Positions 7,404 through 15,790 of a stretch of 48,813 bases of DNA are shown piece by piece. The stretch covers positions 1-48,813 of the forward strand of contig JAEINQ010000051.1 in assembly GCA_016342285.1 (NCBI GenBank), written 5' to 3'. The notes under the pieces are model-generated. The model was given only the letters and a program-made list of their open reading frames with translations. It did no database searches and had not been told where the DNA came from. The stretch comes from Desulfobacterales bacterium (lineage in GTDB: Bacteria; Desulfobacterota; Desulfobacteria; Desulfobacterales; JAEINQ01). A program made the translations under genes and the position numbers. How positions within the stretch are numbered: the first letter of the stretch is position 1; every line of letters starts with the position of its first letter.

Positions 7404-8313
7404 TTAAAATGCCGCACGCCCCTCTGCAATGTTCAACAGGGCACTGAAGGCCAATATGGCGGGGGATCGGCCTCCAGCCGGTCTTAGATCGGTCAACAAA
7501 CCATCCCCCCGAAGCAGGTTAAGAATGCGTGCTGCCGTGGGTTTTGGAATATCCGCCTCTTTTGTAAATACCGTTGAGGTGAAAATGGGCCGATTAAAGA
7601 TAAAGTCCAACGCTCGGATGGCATATTGAGAGTGGGTCAGTTCAATGATCCGGTTTTTCTCGGTTTCATACAGGTCCAGAATCGCCCTATCCTTGCCATA
7701 ATTCTCCCTTGCCTGTTCAATGAGCGCGGTCAGGAAAAACTCACACCAGCCGGTCCGGCGTTTCCGCATGAATGTAACTCTCCCATCCTTGCATCGCATC
7801 CGGCAGTTTTTCAGGGGAAATGGGTACGTACCGGGCATCGTCCATGCCACAGCCCGGCGGCCCGATCCAGTTAGGTATCCTGCGAAACGCGCCCGGTGAT
7901 TTCCCTTCACCGCGCACGCCTTCCATGAGCACTGCATGGGCCTCGTTGAGCACCCGCAGGCATAACGGCAATTTTTCCAACAAGGAGATCGCCTTGCCCA
8001 TGGCCCGGCGGTAGTTTTGCACTTCCTGGATATCGGCGGTTTTATGGGGATCGATCTTTTTGGGTCGGACCCCGGCTTCATACTCCAACACCTCGGTCAT
8101 GGTGGCCTGGGTGCCTTCGATACGGGACGAAAGCACTGCTTCCTGGGTCATCAGTGGCGAGAGCAGCACAGCGGTTTTGGGCAGTGCGGCCAGAATGCCG
8201 TCATAACGGGCCAGGGCCGCACTGGCCGGGCCCAGCAACGGAATCAACCGCTCCCAGTTGATTTTTTCGGGCGGGAACTGGCCTTCATGGTAACGGACCG
8301 GTTGGGTCGGCAT
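7404..8313 (-). pseudogene. Fic/DOC family gene with the catalytic core deleted and frame shifted
   Basis: The upstream part (from ATG at 8313, MPTQPVRYHEGQ) encodes the Fic N-terminal domain, including SSRIEGTQATM with the inhibitory-helix-type S-x-x-x-E-G. It runs to the stop near 7741 after WESYIHAETPDRLV. Another frame (about 7758 to 7404) encodes the usual Fic C-terminal winged-helix part from TGWCEFFLTALIEQA onward, ending FSALLNIAEGRAAF. The AMPylation motif HPFxDGNGR that should lie between them is absent. The two halves abut at a GACCGGCTGGT sequence that could read in both frames. I infer deletion by short-homology recombination. The protein cannot be a functional AMP-transferase. 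Confidence 0.85.
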
Positions 8314-8539
8314 GTCGGCTTCCTTATTAATTGATAAGCGCCGGAAACACCATATGCTCCGGCAATCTCCAGCAAATACGACCTTGTCAAACAGCCCAAT
8401 ATCGTTCTTTTTTTCGTCACCGGAGGGTCGTTTGGAACTGAAAACAAACTCGGTTTGTCCAAGTTTTAAAATGGCACTGAGCGAAAACAAAAGACATCGT
8501 GTAGTTACTGCGGGTTACCGACATTGTCAAAACAAAAAC

Positions 8540-8729
8540 CAGCCATGATCCTTTGGTGCCAGACACTCAGGTGCAGGTCTTCTATAAAGCAGTTGTGTCC
8601 GCCGTGGAGGTGGACGATCAGGGCCACGGCCGGATCCGGGCGGTCACTCTTTTTGATGCGTTTCGCTTTTTGATCCGCTGTAACACCACCCCCGGTGATC
8701 TTGATATTGACGACGGCGTGGTGACCCAT
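8540..8729 (-). pseudogene. Chimeric relic: tautomerase 5' end joined to hydrolase 3' end
   Basis: Read on the minus strand, about 8644-8726 resembles the start of the tautomerase gene at 7100-7303 (shared NIKIT, GVTADQKA). About 8545-8636 resembles the last 90 bp of the hydrolase gene at 10022-10996 (shared HGGHN, FIEDL). The join is near 8640 and the frame is carried through by chance. It looks like what is left of a duplicated tautomerase/hydrolase pair after deletion. It is unlikely to be expressed as a working protein. Confidence 0.75.
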
Positions 8730-8795
8730 CCAGTGTTGATCGGTTCATGATGGATTTTACGGATCTGCCGCAGCCCGCCACCGCACCCAACACAC

Positions 8796-9935
8796 CTACA
8801 CCAGCTCCGAAAGAAACCGATAGGCAGGGCAAAGGAGGATGCCGTCACGATCCTTGCGGTCCGGTCCGTCTCCCTGGTAGACTTGGACGGCCCTGACTTC
8901 AGGGAAACGGATCTTCAGGTAGCGCAGGGACCGTGAAATCGATTTGTCGTTTAACTTGCATTCGACGAACAATGTCGGCCGGCCGTTTTCCGTTACCACG
9001 AAATCGACTTCCCTCCGGTCCACATCCCTAAAATAACGAAGCTCAACCTCTCGGGCTTCGGTGTCCTGGAGAAAATGGCACCATTTCATCAGGTGGCAGG
9101 CCACAAGGTTTTCGAATCTCGGGCCGGGTTCGGGCACCAGACACCAGTCGACATGGTAGTGTTTGGCCTCTTTCTTCACCGCTCGAATATGAGGCGCCCC
9201 GAAGGGGTATATCCGAAAAACCGTGTAGAGGTTTTCCAACATGGTCATCCACCGCGATACGGTCTGGTGTGCCACCTGAAGGTCTTCCCGAAGGGCGTTG
9301 AGTGAAAGGGGCGAGCCGACCAGGTCGGGAAGACGTAGCGCCATCCTTTCAATATTGCCCAGATCCTGGACGTTTTCCAGGTCGGCAAGGTCTCCGGTAA
9401 TCACGCGTGACCTGTAATCCCGGCTCCATCGACGGGTCTCCTTCTCAGATTGGAGGGAAAAGGGCTCGGGAAAACATCCGTAGGTCATCAGATCATCGAT
9501 TGTCGACGGAAGAGGTGCAGCCAACTCGGCCAGGCTCAAGGGCCACAGGCGATAGAAATGATATCGGCCCTGCAACGAATCCCCTCCACGTCGGTAATGG
9601 TCCAACCTCGCGCTGCCGGTTACCAGTATTGAAATTTCATCGCCGCGTTTGTCGTAAAGACCCTTGACGACCTGACGCCACCGGGAAAACTTGTGGATTT
9701 CATCCAGGATCAACACCCCCGATGCCGCAGGAAATCGTTCCAATAGAATCTGTTCGCGATCCTCTGCGGCATCCCAGTTCAAATACCTTTCATCGACGCT
9801 TGCCCCTGTCCCGGCACAAAGATGCTTGGCCATCGTGGTTTTGCCGGACTGCCGGGGACCACCGACAAACACCATTTTCCTTTCCAGATCCGCAATAACC
9901 GGTTTTTCGATGTATCGGGGAATATACACTTTCAT
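8796..9935 (-). CDS. AAA_14/DUF4143 family ATPase
   Basis: About 379 residues. The N-terminal P-loop is GGPRQSGKTT, Walker B is VLILDEIHKF, and there is a sensor-like LVTGSARLD. This AAA domain is followed by a C-terminal DUF4143 region with a PD-(D/E)XK-nuclease-like fold segment (REVDFVV and LFVECKLND). This architecture is common in bacteria and archaea, often in accessory regions; the function is not established, though a DNA-related role is often proposed. The ATG at 9935 (MKVYIPRYI) is preferred; an in-frame ATG at 9947 is possible. It stands alone next to decayed genes, so it belongs to a genomically plastic stretch. Confidence 0.88.
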   Translation of the reverse strand: MKVYIPRYIEKPVIADLERKMVFVGGPRQSGKTTMAKHLCAGTGASVDERYLNWDAAEDREQILLERFPAASGVLILDEIHKFSRWRQVVKGLYDKRGDEISILVTGSARLDHYRRGGDSLQGRYHFYRLWPLSLAELAAPLPSTIDDLMTYGCFPEPFSLQSEKETRRWSRDYRSRVITGDLADLENVQDLGNIERMALRLPDLVGSPLSLNALREDLQVAHQTVSRWMTMLENLYTVFRIYPFGAPHIRAVKKEAKHYHVDWCLVPEPGPRFENLVACHLMKWCHFLQDTEAREVELRYFRDVDRREVDFVVTENGRPTLFVECKLNDKSISRSLRYLKIRFPEVRAVQVYQGDGPDRKDRDGILLCPAYRFLSELV

Positions 9936-10021
9936 TTTGCACACCATCCAAATTCACACGCGAGTATTTTACGATTGCATATAAAATACCCGCAGATCGA
10001 TATGGTGTCAAGATCCAGCAC

Positions 10022-10996
10022 CTACCAATCCGAAAACCGCTCGACCATGTACCGTTCGTGCCAGGCGGCCAGGCGCAGGTCCTCGATAAAGCCGTTGTGG
10101 CCGCCGTGGGGGTGGACGATCAGGTCCACGGCCGGATTGGGGGGAAGGGCGTAAAAATCTTCGACCGGAATGATGGGATCGTCGGCGGCCGTAATCACGG
10201 TTGTCGGCACCTGAATGCGGCCGAACAATTGGGCCGTGATGGTGTATCCTTGGAAGTATTCTTCGATGGTCGGATGCAAACCGTAGTCTTCGACGGCGGC
10301 GGCGGTCATCTGCCGGATGTTTTTCAGGGCAAGCATGCGGGTAAAATCGTAATCAGCAGGGTAGAGGGCCCCCTTTGTCACGACCGACCGGCGCCATTTT
10401 TTCAGGAAATAAGCCAGAATCATCGGGTTGGCGTCGACCCGGTCGGTGGCCTCGGACGGGTCCAGGGCCGGGCTGACCGCCACCACATGCCGCAGGTTGG
10501 CCATGGGCGTGTCGGTGCATCTGGCAGCAATACGCAGGGCAAAGTTCCCCCCCAGGGAAAAACCGGCCAGAAAGGCCGGCCCGCGGTCAGAAAGGCAGGC
10601 GGCCTGGGCCACCACCTCAAAAACTTCGTCCAGGTTAGTGGCCCAGAAAAGGCCCTTGTTCAGGCGATGGCTCTTTCCATGGTCACGGAGGTTGAGGCGG
10701 AAAATGTCAAACCCCTTTTCAAAAAGCCGCCTTCCCGCACTGAGCACATAGCGGGAACCGCTGCTCCCCTCCCACCCGTGGATCAGGATGACCACCCCCC
10801 GGGACCGGCCCACGGGCTGGGGCGAATAAACCCCGAAAAGACGCACCCCTGCAGCCGTGGTGAAAATCATTTCCCGGGCCGCATCCTGCATGGGGTGACG
10901 GCCCCGGGCCCGCAAGGGCAGGCTGGCCAGCACCGTCTGGACCATGGGGTGTTTGAGAAATGCCGTGGGCCGGAAATTTTGGTGTTTGGAATTCAT
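10022..10996 (-). CDS. YheT-like alpha/beta hydrolase
   Basis: A 324-residue alpha/beta hydrolase. The oxyanion region is ILIHGWEGSSGS, the nucleophile elbow is GFSLGGN, the acid is in ITAADDPIIPVED, and the catalytic histidine is in HGGHNGF. The GFSLGGN elbow and HGGHxGF end are characteristic of the YheT/EMB8 group. The substrate is unknown. The ATG at 10996 is chosen because residues upstream of it in the open frame do not look like protein. The last 90 bp of this gene are duplicated in the relic at 8540-8729. Confidence 0.85.
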   Translation of the reverse strand: MNSKHQNFRPTAFLKHPMVQTVLASLPLRARGRHPMQDAAREMIFTTAAGVRLFGVYSPQPVGRSRGVVILIHGWEGSSGSRYVLSAGRRLFEKGFDIFRLNLRDHGKSHRLNKGLFWATNLDEVFEVVAQAACLSDRGPAFLAGFSLGGNFALRIAARCTDTPMANLRHVVAVSPALDPSEATDRVDANPMILAYFLKKWRRSVVTKGALYPADYDFTRMLALKNIRQMTAAAVEDYGLHPTIEEYFQGYTITAQLFGRIQVPTTVITAADDPIIPVEDFYALPPNPAVDLIVHPHGGHNGFIEDLRLAAWHERYMVERFSDW

Positions 10997-11150
10997 CGCT
11001 CTATATACTTGGAATTCGTTAAGGCAATTGGCAGGAATGAGCCCGCCCCCGGCGTGTTTTGTTTTTGTGTTTTGGAATGCAAACACCGGCGTCATACCAA
11101 GCGGATCGGTCGAACCAGCCCAAACACAAAACACCAAATACCAAACACAA

Positions 11151-11190
11151 AGCAGAAATATAATCGGCGATAGCCGAATTTATTTCTGCT
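11151..11190 (-). terminator. Nested inverted repeat at the end of the OYE-family gene
   Basis: AGCAGAAATA (11151-11160) pairs with TATTTCTGCT (11181-11190), enclosing an inner TCGGC/GCCGA hairpin. It overlaps the last codons of the flavoenzyme gene. It is followed on the minus strand by a TTTGTGTTTGG stretch, not a clean T-run, so it is terminator-like only. Confidence 0.5.
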
Positions 11191-12286
11191 GTTCTTTTCT
11201 CTCCGTCACGCAGTAAATCCCCTCACCGGCCATGGCCGGGCCAAAGCATTGGTTGTCCGACAGGCAGGTCGCGCGGGTCCGGTCGCCGGATTTCCAGCGA
11301 TTGATCAAATCGGGTTCCCGGATCAGGGGACGGCACATGGAGATATAGTCGGCCGTGCCTTCATTGACCAGCCGTTCGGCCACGTCAAAGGAGCGGTTTC
11401 CCCCCACCAGGATCAGGGGCACGCCGGTGGCCTCCTTGATGGCCGCGGCCTCCTTCTGGAAATAGGCTTCCCTGTCTTGGTTGTGAATTCCCATGCGGCT
11501 GGGGCTGAGTTTCCTGCTGGTGAGCACACCGCCGCTGACTTCAATGGCGTCGATACCGGCTTCCACCAACATTTTGGCGACCGCCACGGCATCATCCAAG
11601 GTCAGACCGTTGTCGATGAAGTCGCCGCAATTCATCTTCACCAGCACCGGGTAGTCCGGCCCCACGCTGTTCTGGACGGCATCGACCACGGCCAGAAAGG
11701 ACCGAGCCCGGTTTTCCACACTGCCGCCAAAGTCGTCGGTGCGCCGATTGAAAGCCGGCGATAGAAACTGGCTGAGCAGGTAACCGTGGGCCGCATGGAT
11801 CTGAACACCGTCGAATCCGGCTGTCTTGGCCCGGGCCGCGGCCGCTGCATAAGCGGCGACGATCTCTTCGATGTCGGCGGTCGTCAGTTCGGCCCGGGGC
11901 GACTTGGCCAGGCCTTCAACGTCGGAAACGGCAAAAGGGGTCTGGCCGCTGAGTTTGGCATTGGCGAAAAAGCCGGCGTGGGCCAGTTGAAGAACGATTT
12001 TGCCGCCGTTGTCATGGACCGCCGCGGCCATGTCGGTCAGTCCGGGAACCAGATTATCGCTGTAGGCCCCTAGCTGCCAGGGCCCGGCCTGACCGGCCCG
12101 GTGCACATAAGTATGGCCGGAAATGATCAGGCCAACCCCGCCTTCGGCCAGTGCCACCATGCAGTCAATGAGCCGGGGCGTCACAGCGCCGTCTTCTGTC
12201 GCCATCCCCTCCCAGGTAGCCGACCGGACAAACCTGTTTTCAAGGGCCATCCCATTGATAATGGTCTTTTCAAATAATTTGGACAT
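11180..12286 (-). CDS. Old Yellow Enzyme-family NADH:flavin oxidoreductase
   Basis: A 368-residue FMN-dependent TIM-barrel ene-reductase. Visible elements are LQLAHAG (H103), the substrate-anion-binding pair H164/H167 in IHAAHGYLLSQFLSP, RTDDFGGS, and the FMN-phosphate loop near LVGGNRS. It lacks the C-terminal [4Fe-4S] and NADH domains of 2,4-dienoyl-CoA reductases, so it is the short form. The family reduces activated C=C bonds. A strong AGGAGGA Shine-Dalgarno lies 5 bp before the ATG. It is the last gene of the long minus-strand redox cluster and probably works with the ferredoxin-type proteins upstream; this is inference from context. Confidence 0.9.
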   Translation of the reverse strand: MSKLFEKTIINGMALENRFVRSATWEGMATEDGAVTPRLIDCMVALAEGGVGLIISGHTYVHRAGQAGPWQLGAYSDNLVPGLTDMAAAVHDNGGKIVLQLAHAGFFANAKLSGQTPFAVSDVEGLAKSPRAELTTADIEEIVAAYAAAAARAKTAGFDGVQIHAAHGYLLSQFLSPAFNRRTDDFGGSVENRARSFLAVVDAVQNSVGPDYPVLVKMNCGDFIDNGLTLDDAVAVAKMLVEAGIDAIEVSGGVLTSRKLSPSRMGIHNQDREAYFQKEAAAIKEATGVPLILVGGNRSFDVAERLVNEGTADYISMCRPLIREPDLINRWKSGDRTRATCLSDNQCFGPAMAGEGIYCVTERKEQQK

Positions 12287-12337
12287 ATCTCCTCCTGTCC
12301 CTGATATTTCGCATGAAAGGGCGAAGCTCCCATTATA

Positions 12338-12367
12338 TTAAATTTTGAGGGTTTTTTCAAAATTTAA
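12338..12367 (-). terminator. AT-rich hairpin at the 3' end of the 12364-13422 gene
   Basis: TTAAATTTTGA and TCAAAATTTAA form an 11-bp stem around an A/C-rich loop, overlapping the stop codon of the iron-sulfur gene. It lies between that gene and the flavoenzyme gene and could attenuate read-through. Confidence 0.5.
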
Positions 12368-13422
12368 TGTTTCCACCGCCGGGCCAAAAACTCGCCCGGA
12401 TCCGGCGGGGGTGCGACCTCGGCCCGTTGGACCAGGCGTACCGCTTCCACCTCACAGGTGGGCGTGCAGACCCCGCAGCCAATGCAAAGCTCGGCATTGA
12501 CCGTGGCCACGCCCTCATCGCCAACGGCAATGGCGTCCATGGGGCAACGCTGCTCGCATGTGCCACAGCCCACGCAGGTTTCTTCGCCCACCGCCGCCAC
12601 ATAATTGGATGACGAAATGGTACGGAGCCCCATTTTTTTCTGAGTGTCCAGGAATAAACATGCGCACCCGCAGCAATTGCAGATGGTGCCCATATGCCCT
12701 TCCAGGTTGTCCACGGTGTGAACCAGCCCTTCCTGATGGGCGGCACCGAGGATATCCATGGTTTCGTCCACGGTGATCTCCCGGGCCATGCCCTGGTCCA
12801 CCATGTACCGGGCCATGGACCCGAAATGCAGGCAGTTTTCCGTGGAATGATCGCACCCTTCCCCCACGTAGCGTTTCATCTGGCGGCACGGGCAATGGGC
12901 CACGGCCCTGAAAGACGTGGCCTCGACTTTCGGCCTCAACACGTCAAAAGGAAGAATCTGGCGGCTATCGCGCAGGGACTTTTCCACCGGGACCACCCGC
13001 ATCACCGGCATCCCCCGGGCCAGTTCCGCGCCAAAGGCTTCCTCGCGGTATCTCAGCCACAACCGGGCGAGCTTCCTGACCGCCTCGGTATCCTTACCGG
13101 CCCAAAAGGGTGTCTCCGACCATCCCACCACCGAGGGAAACAGCCGGTACTTGGGCTCCTGACCCGGCTTTCGGCTGGTGAAAACAGTGCCGCGCCGGAC
13201 CATGCGATCCAGCATCGCTTCCAAAGCGTCGCCCTTTTCAGGAAAAAGCGCCTTCAGATCCGAAAGGCTCTGGTTCTGCATGGGAAGCTTGAGGGCCATT
13301 TCAGCCTCTTCCGGCGGAAACAAAATGGTCAGTATTTCCAACAGAGCCGGTGACACCGGCGTTCCCATCACCCCCTGGTCCATGTAGTTCGCCAGCGCTT
13401 CGTAAATTTTTTCTTCTGCCAT
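12364..13422 (-). CDS. Multi-cluster [4Fe-4S] protein with helical N-terminal domain (paralogue 1)
   Basis: 352 residues. The N-terminal ~110 residues look like a helical/winged-helix region. Next is a Cys motif CPCR with C177, C179, C190 and C197, then a cysteine-dense CNCCGCAC (C248-C255). Two ferredoxin motifs follow: CVGCGTCEQRCP (283-293) and CIGCGVCTPTCE (313-323). At least three [4Fe-4S] clusters are possible. It is a paralogue of 14630-15712 and 15791-16861. The start ATG at 13422 has an AAAGGAAA site. The role is probably electron transfer for the neighbouring molybdenum or flavin enzymes; the family's partner and reaction are not known to me. Confidence 0.85.
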   Translation of the reverse strand: MAEEKIYEALANYMDQGVMGTPVSPALLEILTILFPPEEAEMALKLPMQNQSLSDLKALFPEKGDALEAMLDRMVRRGTVFTSRKPGQEPKYRLFPSVVGWSETPFWAGKDTEAVRKLARLWLRYREEAFGAELARGMPVMRVVPVEKSLRDSRQILPFDVLRPKVEATSFRAVAHCPCRQMKRYVGEGCDHSTENCLHFGSMARYMVDQGMAREITVDETMDILGAAHQEGLVHTVDNLEGHMGTICNCCGCACLFLDTQKKMGLRTISSSNYVAAVGEETCVGCGTCEQRCPMDAIAVGDEGVATVNAELCIGCGVCTPTCEVEAVRLVQRAEVAPPPDPGEFLARRWKH

Positions 13423-13460
13423 GGACTGTTTCCTTTCTGTCGTCTTTTCCCTAACGTTGC

Positions 13461-13557
13461 AAAAGCCGGAGGGCTCCAGAGCCAAGGCGCCAAGGGTGAA
13501 GTCGTAGTGTTTTACTGCGAACCCTTTGCAACGCAGGATCTGGAGTTCTCCGGCTTT
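13461..13557. repeat. Long imperfect inverted repeat element
   Basis: AAAGCCGGAG with CTCCAGA at the left (from 13462) pairs with TCTGGAG and CTCCGGCTTT at the right (to 13557). Inside are GTCGTAGT/ACTGCGAAC and a TTTGCAAC that mirrors GTTGCAAA just outside the left arm. About 100 bp of potentially self-paired RNA lies 40 bp upstream of the 12364-13422 gene. Confidence 0.65.
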
Positions 13558-13884
13558 CCCGAAGGGTAAAAAACACCGGAGAAATCATTAGGCTTTCTGG
13601 ACTTCACCGACGATGCAATCCAGATATGATCAACAAAACACGGTTTTACGTTACAGTTCTTGAGCTTTAACCGCTTCCAGCGTGTTTTTTATGCAACTAT
13701 AGGGTTTTTTGAACCACGAATTCACACGAACAGACACGAATACTTCTTATTGGCGTTCCTCACCGGCTTCTCTAAATTCTTCCAAGGCCATATTTTCTCT
13801 TCCTCTCAATTGAGGAAAGTATAATTTGGAAATTGGGAACTGAGAATTGAACATTGATGGGCTCTATCCCGCTGGAACCCTTTT
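13558..13884. other. Intergenic stretch without a gene
   Basis: No supported gene. It holds a GTGTTTTTTATGCAAC motif near 13682 that recurs near 37969. A GAACCACGAATTCACACGAA repeat (about 13711) is mirrored in reverse near 15765-15793. Confidence 0.6.
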
Positions 13885-14292
13885 TTATACCCCAATCTTC
13901 AGTCGACCTTCTTTTTCGGTGATCGGAAAGGCGACAATCCCTTTTCTGGCACTGCCGGAAAGGATGTTTCCATCGGCATCATAAGTTGATTTCCCGACAC
14001 TGCAGCACTGAACCTGACCGGTGCCGGGAACCGGGTCCAGGCGTCGACCGGCGTGGGCGCAACGGTTTTTAAAGGCATGCCAGGTGTCTCCATCTCCTTT
14101 GACCACCAATATCCGCGCCGGAAGATTTTTTCCTTCCAGACGAAGGGCGCCGTCCGGTTGGGCCAACTCCGGTGCTCGTGCCAGGTCCACGGTGACGGTG
14201 CCCGCTTCAAAGGTCCAGCACCCTTCGTCCGCAGGTTTTTTCGTGGCACAAATGCCCAAAAGCCGCTGAAAAATGTTTCGTTTGAGAATCAC
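13885..14292 (-). CDS. Rieske-like [2Fe-2S] domain protein lacking one histidine ligand
   Basis: 135 residues. The first Rieske box is present as CAHAGRRL (C78, H80). The second reads CCSVGKSTYD, where the usual C-x-x-H-G has valine (V99) in place of the ligand histidine after C96. Either the cluster is bound differently or the protein has another role. The GTG at 14292 is chosen because an AAGGAGGG Shine-Dalgarno lies 5 bp before it; an upstream in-frame ATG at 14349 has no such site. The gene stands between two paralogous multi-[4Fe-4S] proteins, so a redox role in the same cluster is likely. Confidence 0.8.
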   Translation of the reverse strand: MILKRNIFQRLLGICATKKPADEGCWTFEAGTVTVDLARAPELAQPDGALRLEGKNLPARILVVKGDGDTWHAFKNRCAHAGRRLDPVPGTGQVQCCSVGKSTYDADGNILSGSARKGIVAFPITEKEGRLKIGV

Positions 14293-14430
14293 GGGTTCCC
14301 TCCTTACAATGTTTGTCGGGTCGGCAACGTTTTTTACACCATAAAGCACATAACGGGCTTGAAGAAAAACAGTTTGGTTTCAGATCGTTTCCTTCATGGC
14401 CTTCATGGTGAATGTGCCCGTTAAATCATT

Positions 14431-14592
14431 CGTACCTGTTCACAGGGTTGAAACGAACAAGGAATTCCAAACCCTCGCAAAGTAAGTGTTTACAGGGTGC
14501 CGTAGATGCGAGGCGCCGGGCATGCAGACGTACTAGTTCGTACTTCAAATGCCCGGGAACAAAGCAGATGCGGTGCCCTGTGAACGCTTACA
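14431..14592 (+). repeat. Structured repeat family A, copy 3
   Basis: A full copy in the 337-bp gap between two minus-strand genes, ending 38 bp beyond the 3' end of the 14630-15712 gene. The leader CGTACCTGTTCACAGGGTTG is shared with copy 4. The outer arms GTAAGTGTTTACAGGG and CCCTGTGAACGCTTAC pair, with a G-U at the position that differs from copy 4. The gap holds no gene otherwise. Confidence 0.88.
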
Positions 14593-14629
14593 ATCATTCG
14601 ACTTGGACTTTCCGGATAATCACGAAATC

Positions 14630-15712
14630 TTATTGTGCGTGACTCGCTTTCATGGCGGCCCGCAAGGCCGCCTGATCCACCGGCGGCGGTATCACGCCGG
14701 GACGCTCCACCAGGGTGACGGCCTCAACCTCACAGCCCGTGGCGCAGACGCCGCAACCGATGCATCGATCCAGATCGACGGTCGGAACCTCGTCTTCGCC
14801 CATGGCCAGGGCCTCGGTGGGACAGCGATCAATGCAAACACCGCAGGCGATGCAGAGGTCCTTGTCGTGCCGGGGTTGAAATCCGGAATTGAGCACCACA
14901 CCGGGTCGCGGGTGGGCCAGGGTTTTTTTCAGGATCATGCAGTGACAGGCGCAGCAGTTGCAGACAAAATCGATTTCCTGACGGTTGATGGCCGTGTGGA
15001 CCAACCCGGCGTCTTCGGCCTTGTCCAGGACCGCCATGGCTTCTTCCCTGGAAACTTTCCTGCCCATGTTTCGGTCGATAACGAACTGGGCACCCATGCC
15101 GAATTGCATGCACACGTCATCAGGGGCACCGCAGTGGTCGTTTTCGTCAAGGAGACGGGCCTCATGACGGCAAAAACAGGTGGACACCGATATGGGAGAA
15201 TACTTTTCGATATAGGTGGCCACCTGATGGTAGGTATGGACGGTATTGCCGGCCGCTACGGTCCGGTCCACCGGAATCACCCGGGTCAGCGGGTAGGTCT
15301 CCCGGGGCGTTTCGCGACCGGCGTCCAGGGCGCGCTTGTAATCATGGATCAGCCTGGCCAGTGTTCGGTCCCGGTCGGTCCGTGTGCCGCGCATGAACTG
15401 ATATTCAAAAATGCCGGGAACGAACATAGGGGCGCTGTAATAGGACACCCCTCCCATTTTCCCCGCATTGCACAGGCCCTTATCGGCCATGGTCTCCAGG
15501 ATCGCCGCCGCTGAATCGCCGTCTTTTCCCGCATTCCGGGCGATATCGGCTGCCGGGTGAAATCCCCTGGGAATGGCAACGTAGATCTCGGCCTCCTCCG
15601 GAGTGAACAGTTCTTCCACCAAAGCGAAGAATTCGGGAATATCCCGGCCCGGATAGAGGCCGCCTCTTTTGGCCAGCACGTTGCAGAGTTGTTGGTAGAC
15701 CGCTTCAGCCAT
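14630..15712 (-). CDS. Multi-cluster [4Fe-4S] protein with helical N-terminal domain (paralogue 2)
   Basis: 360 residues, same architecture as 12364-13422. There is a helical N-terminal domain, then CFCR followed by spaced cysteines (HCG and VCMQFG), a cysteine-rich CNCCACHC, and two ferredoxin motifs CIACGVCIDRCP and CIGCGVCATGCE. The short CMQFG and RVIPVD segments also align with the paralogues. The ATG at 15712 follows AAAGGAGATACAACCT, which decides against the ATG at 15739. It is 78 bp downstream of paralogue 3, so the two may be one transcript. The high divergence between copies suggests distinct partners rather than recent duplication. Confidence 0.85.
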   Translation of the reverse strand: MAEAVYQQLCNVLAKRGGLYPGRDIPEFFALVEELFTPEEAEIYVAIPRGFHPAADIARNAGKDGDSAAAILETMADKGLCNAGKMGGVSYYSAPMFVPGIFEYQFMRGTRTDRDRTLARLIHDYKRALDAGRETPRETYPLTRVIPVDRTVAAGNTVHTYHQVATYIEKYSPISVSTCFCRHEARLLDENDHCGAPDDVCMQFGMGAQFVIDRNMGRKVSREEAMAVLDKAEDAGLVHTAINRQEIDFVCNCCACHCMILKKTLAHPRPGVVLNSGFQPRHDKDLCIACGVCIDRCPTEALAMGEDEVPTVDLDRCIGCGVCATGCEVEAVTLVERPGVIPPPVDQAALRAAMKASHAQ

Positions 15713-15790
15713 AGGTTGTATCTCCTTTTTACCGCTCAAGGATTTGAAAGTTCAAGAAAATATTCGTGTGAATTCGTGTTCATTCGTGGT

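Noticed and set aside
14504..14592. Short protein-like frames within repeat family A (ARRRACRRT-type)
   Set aside because: The same peptide appears at each repeat copy because the DNA is repeated; there is no start site or domain.
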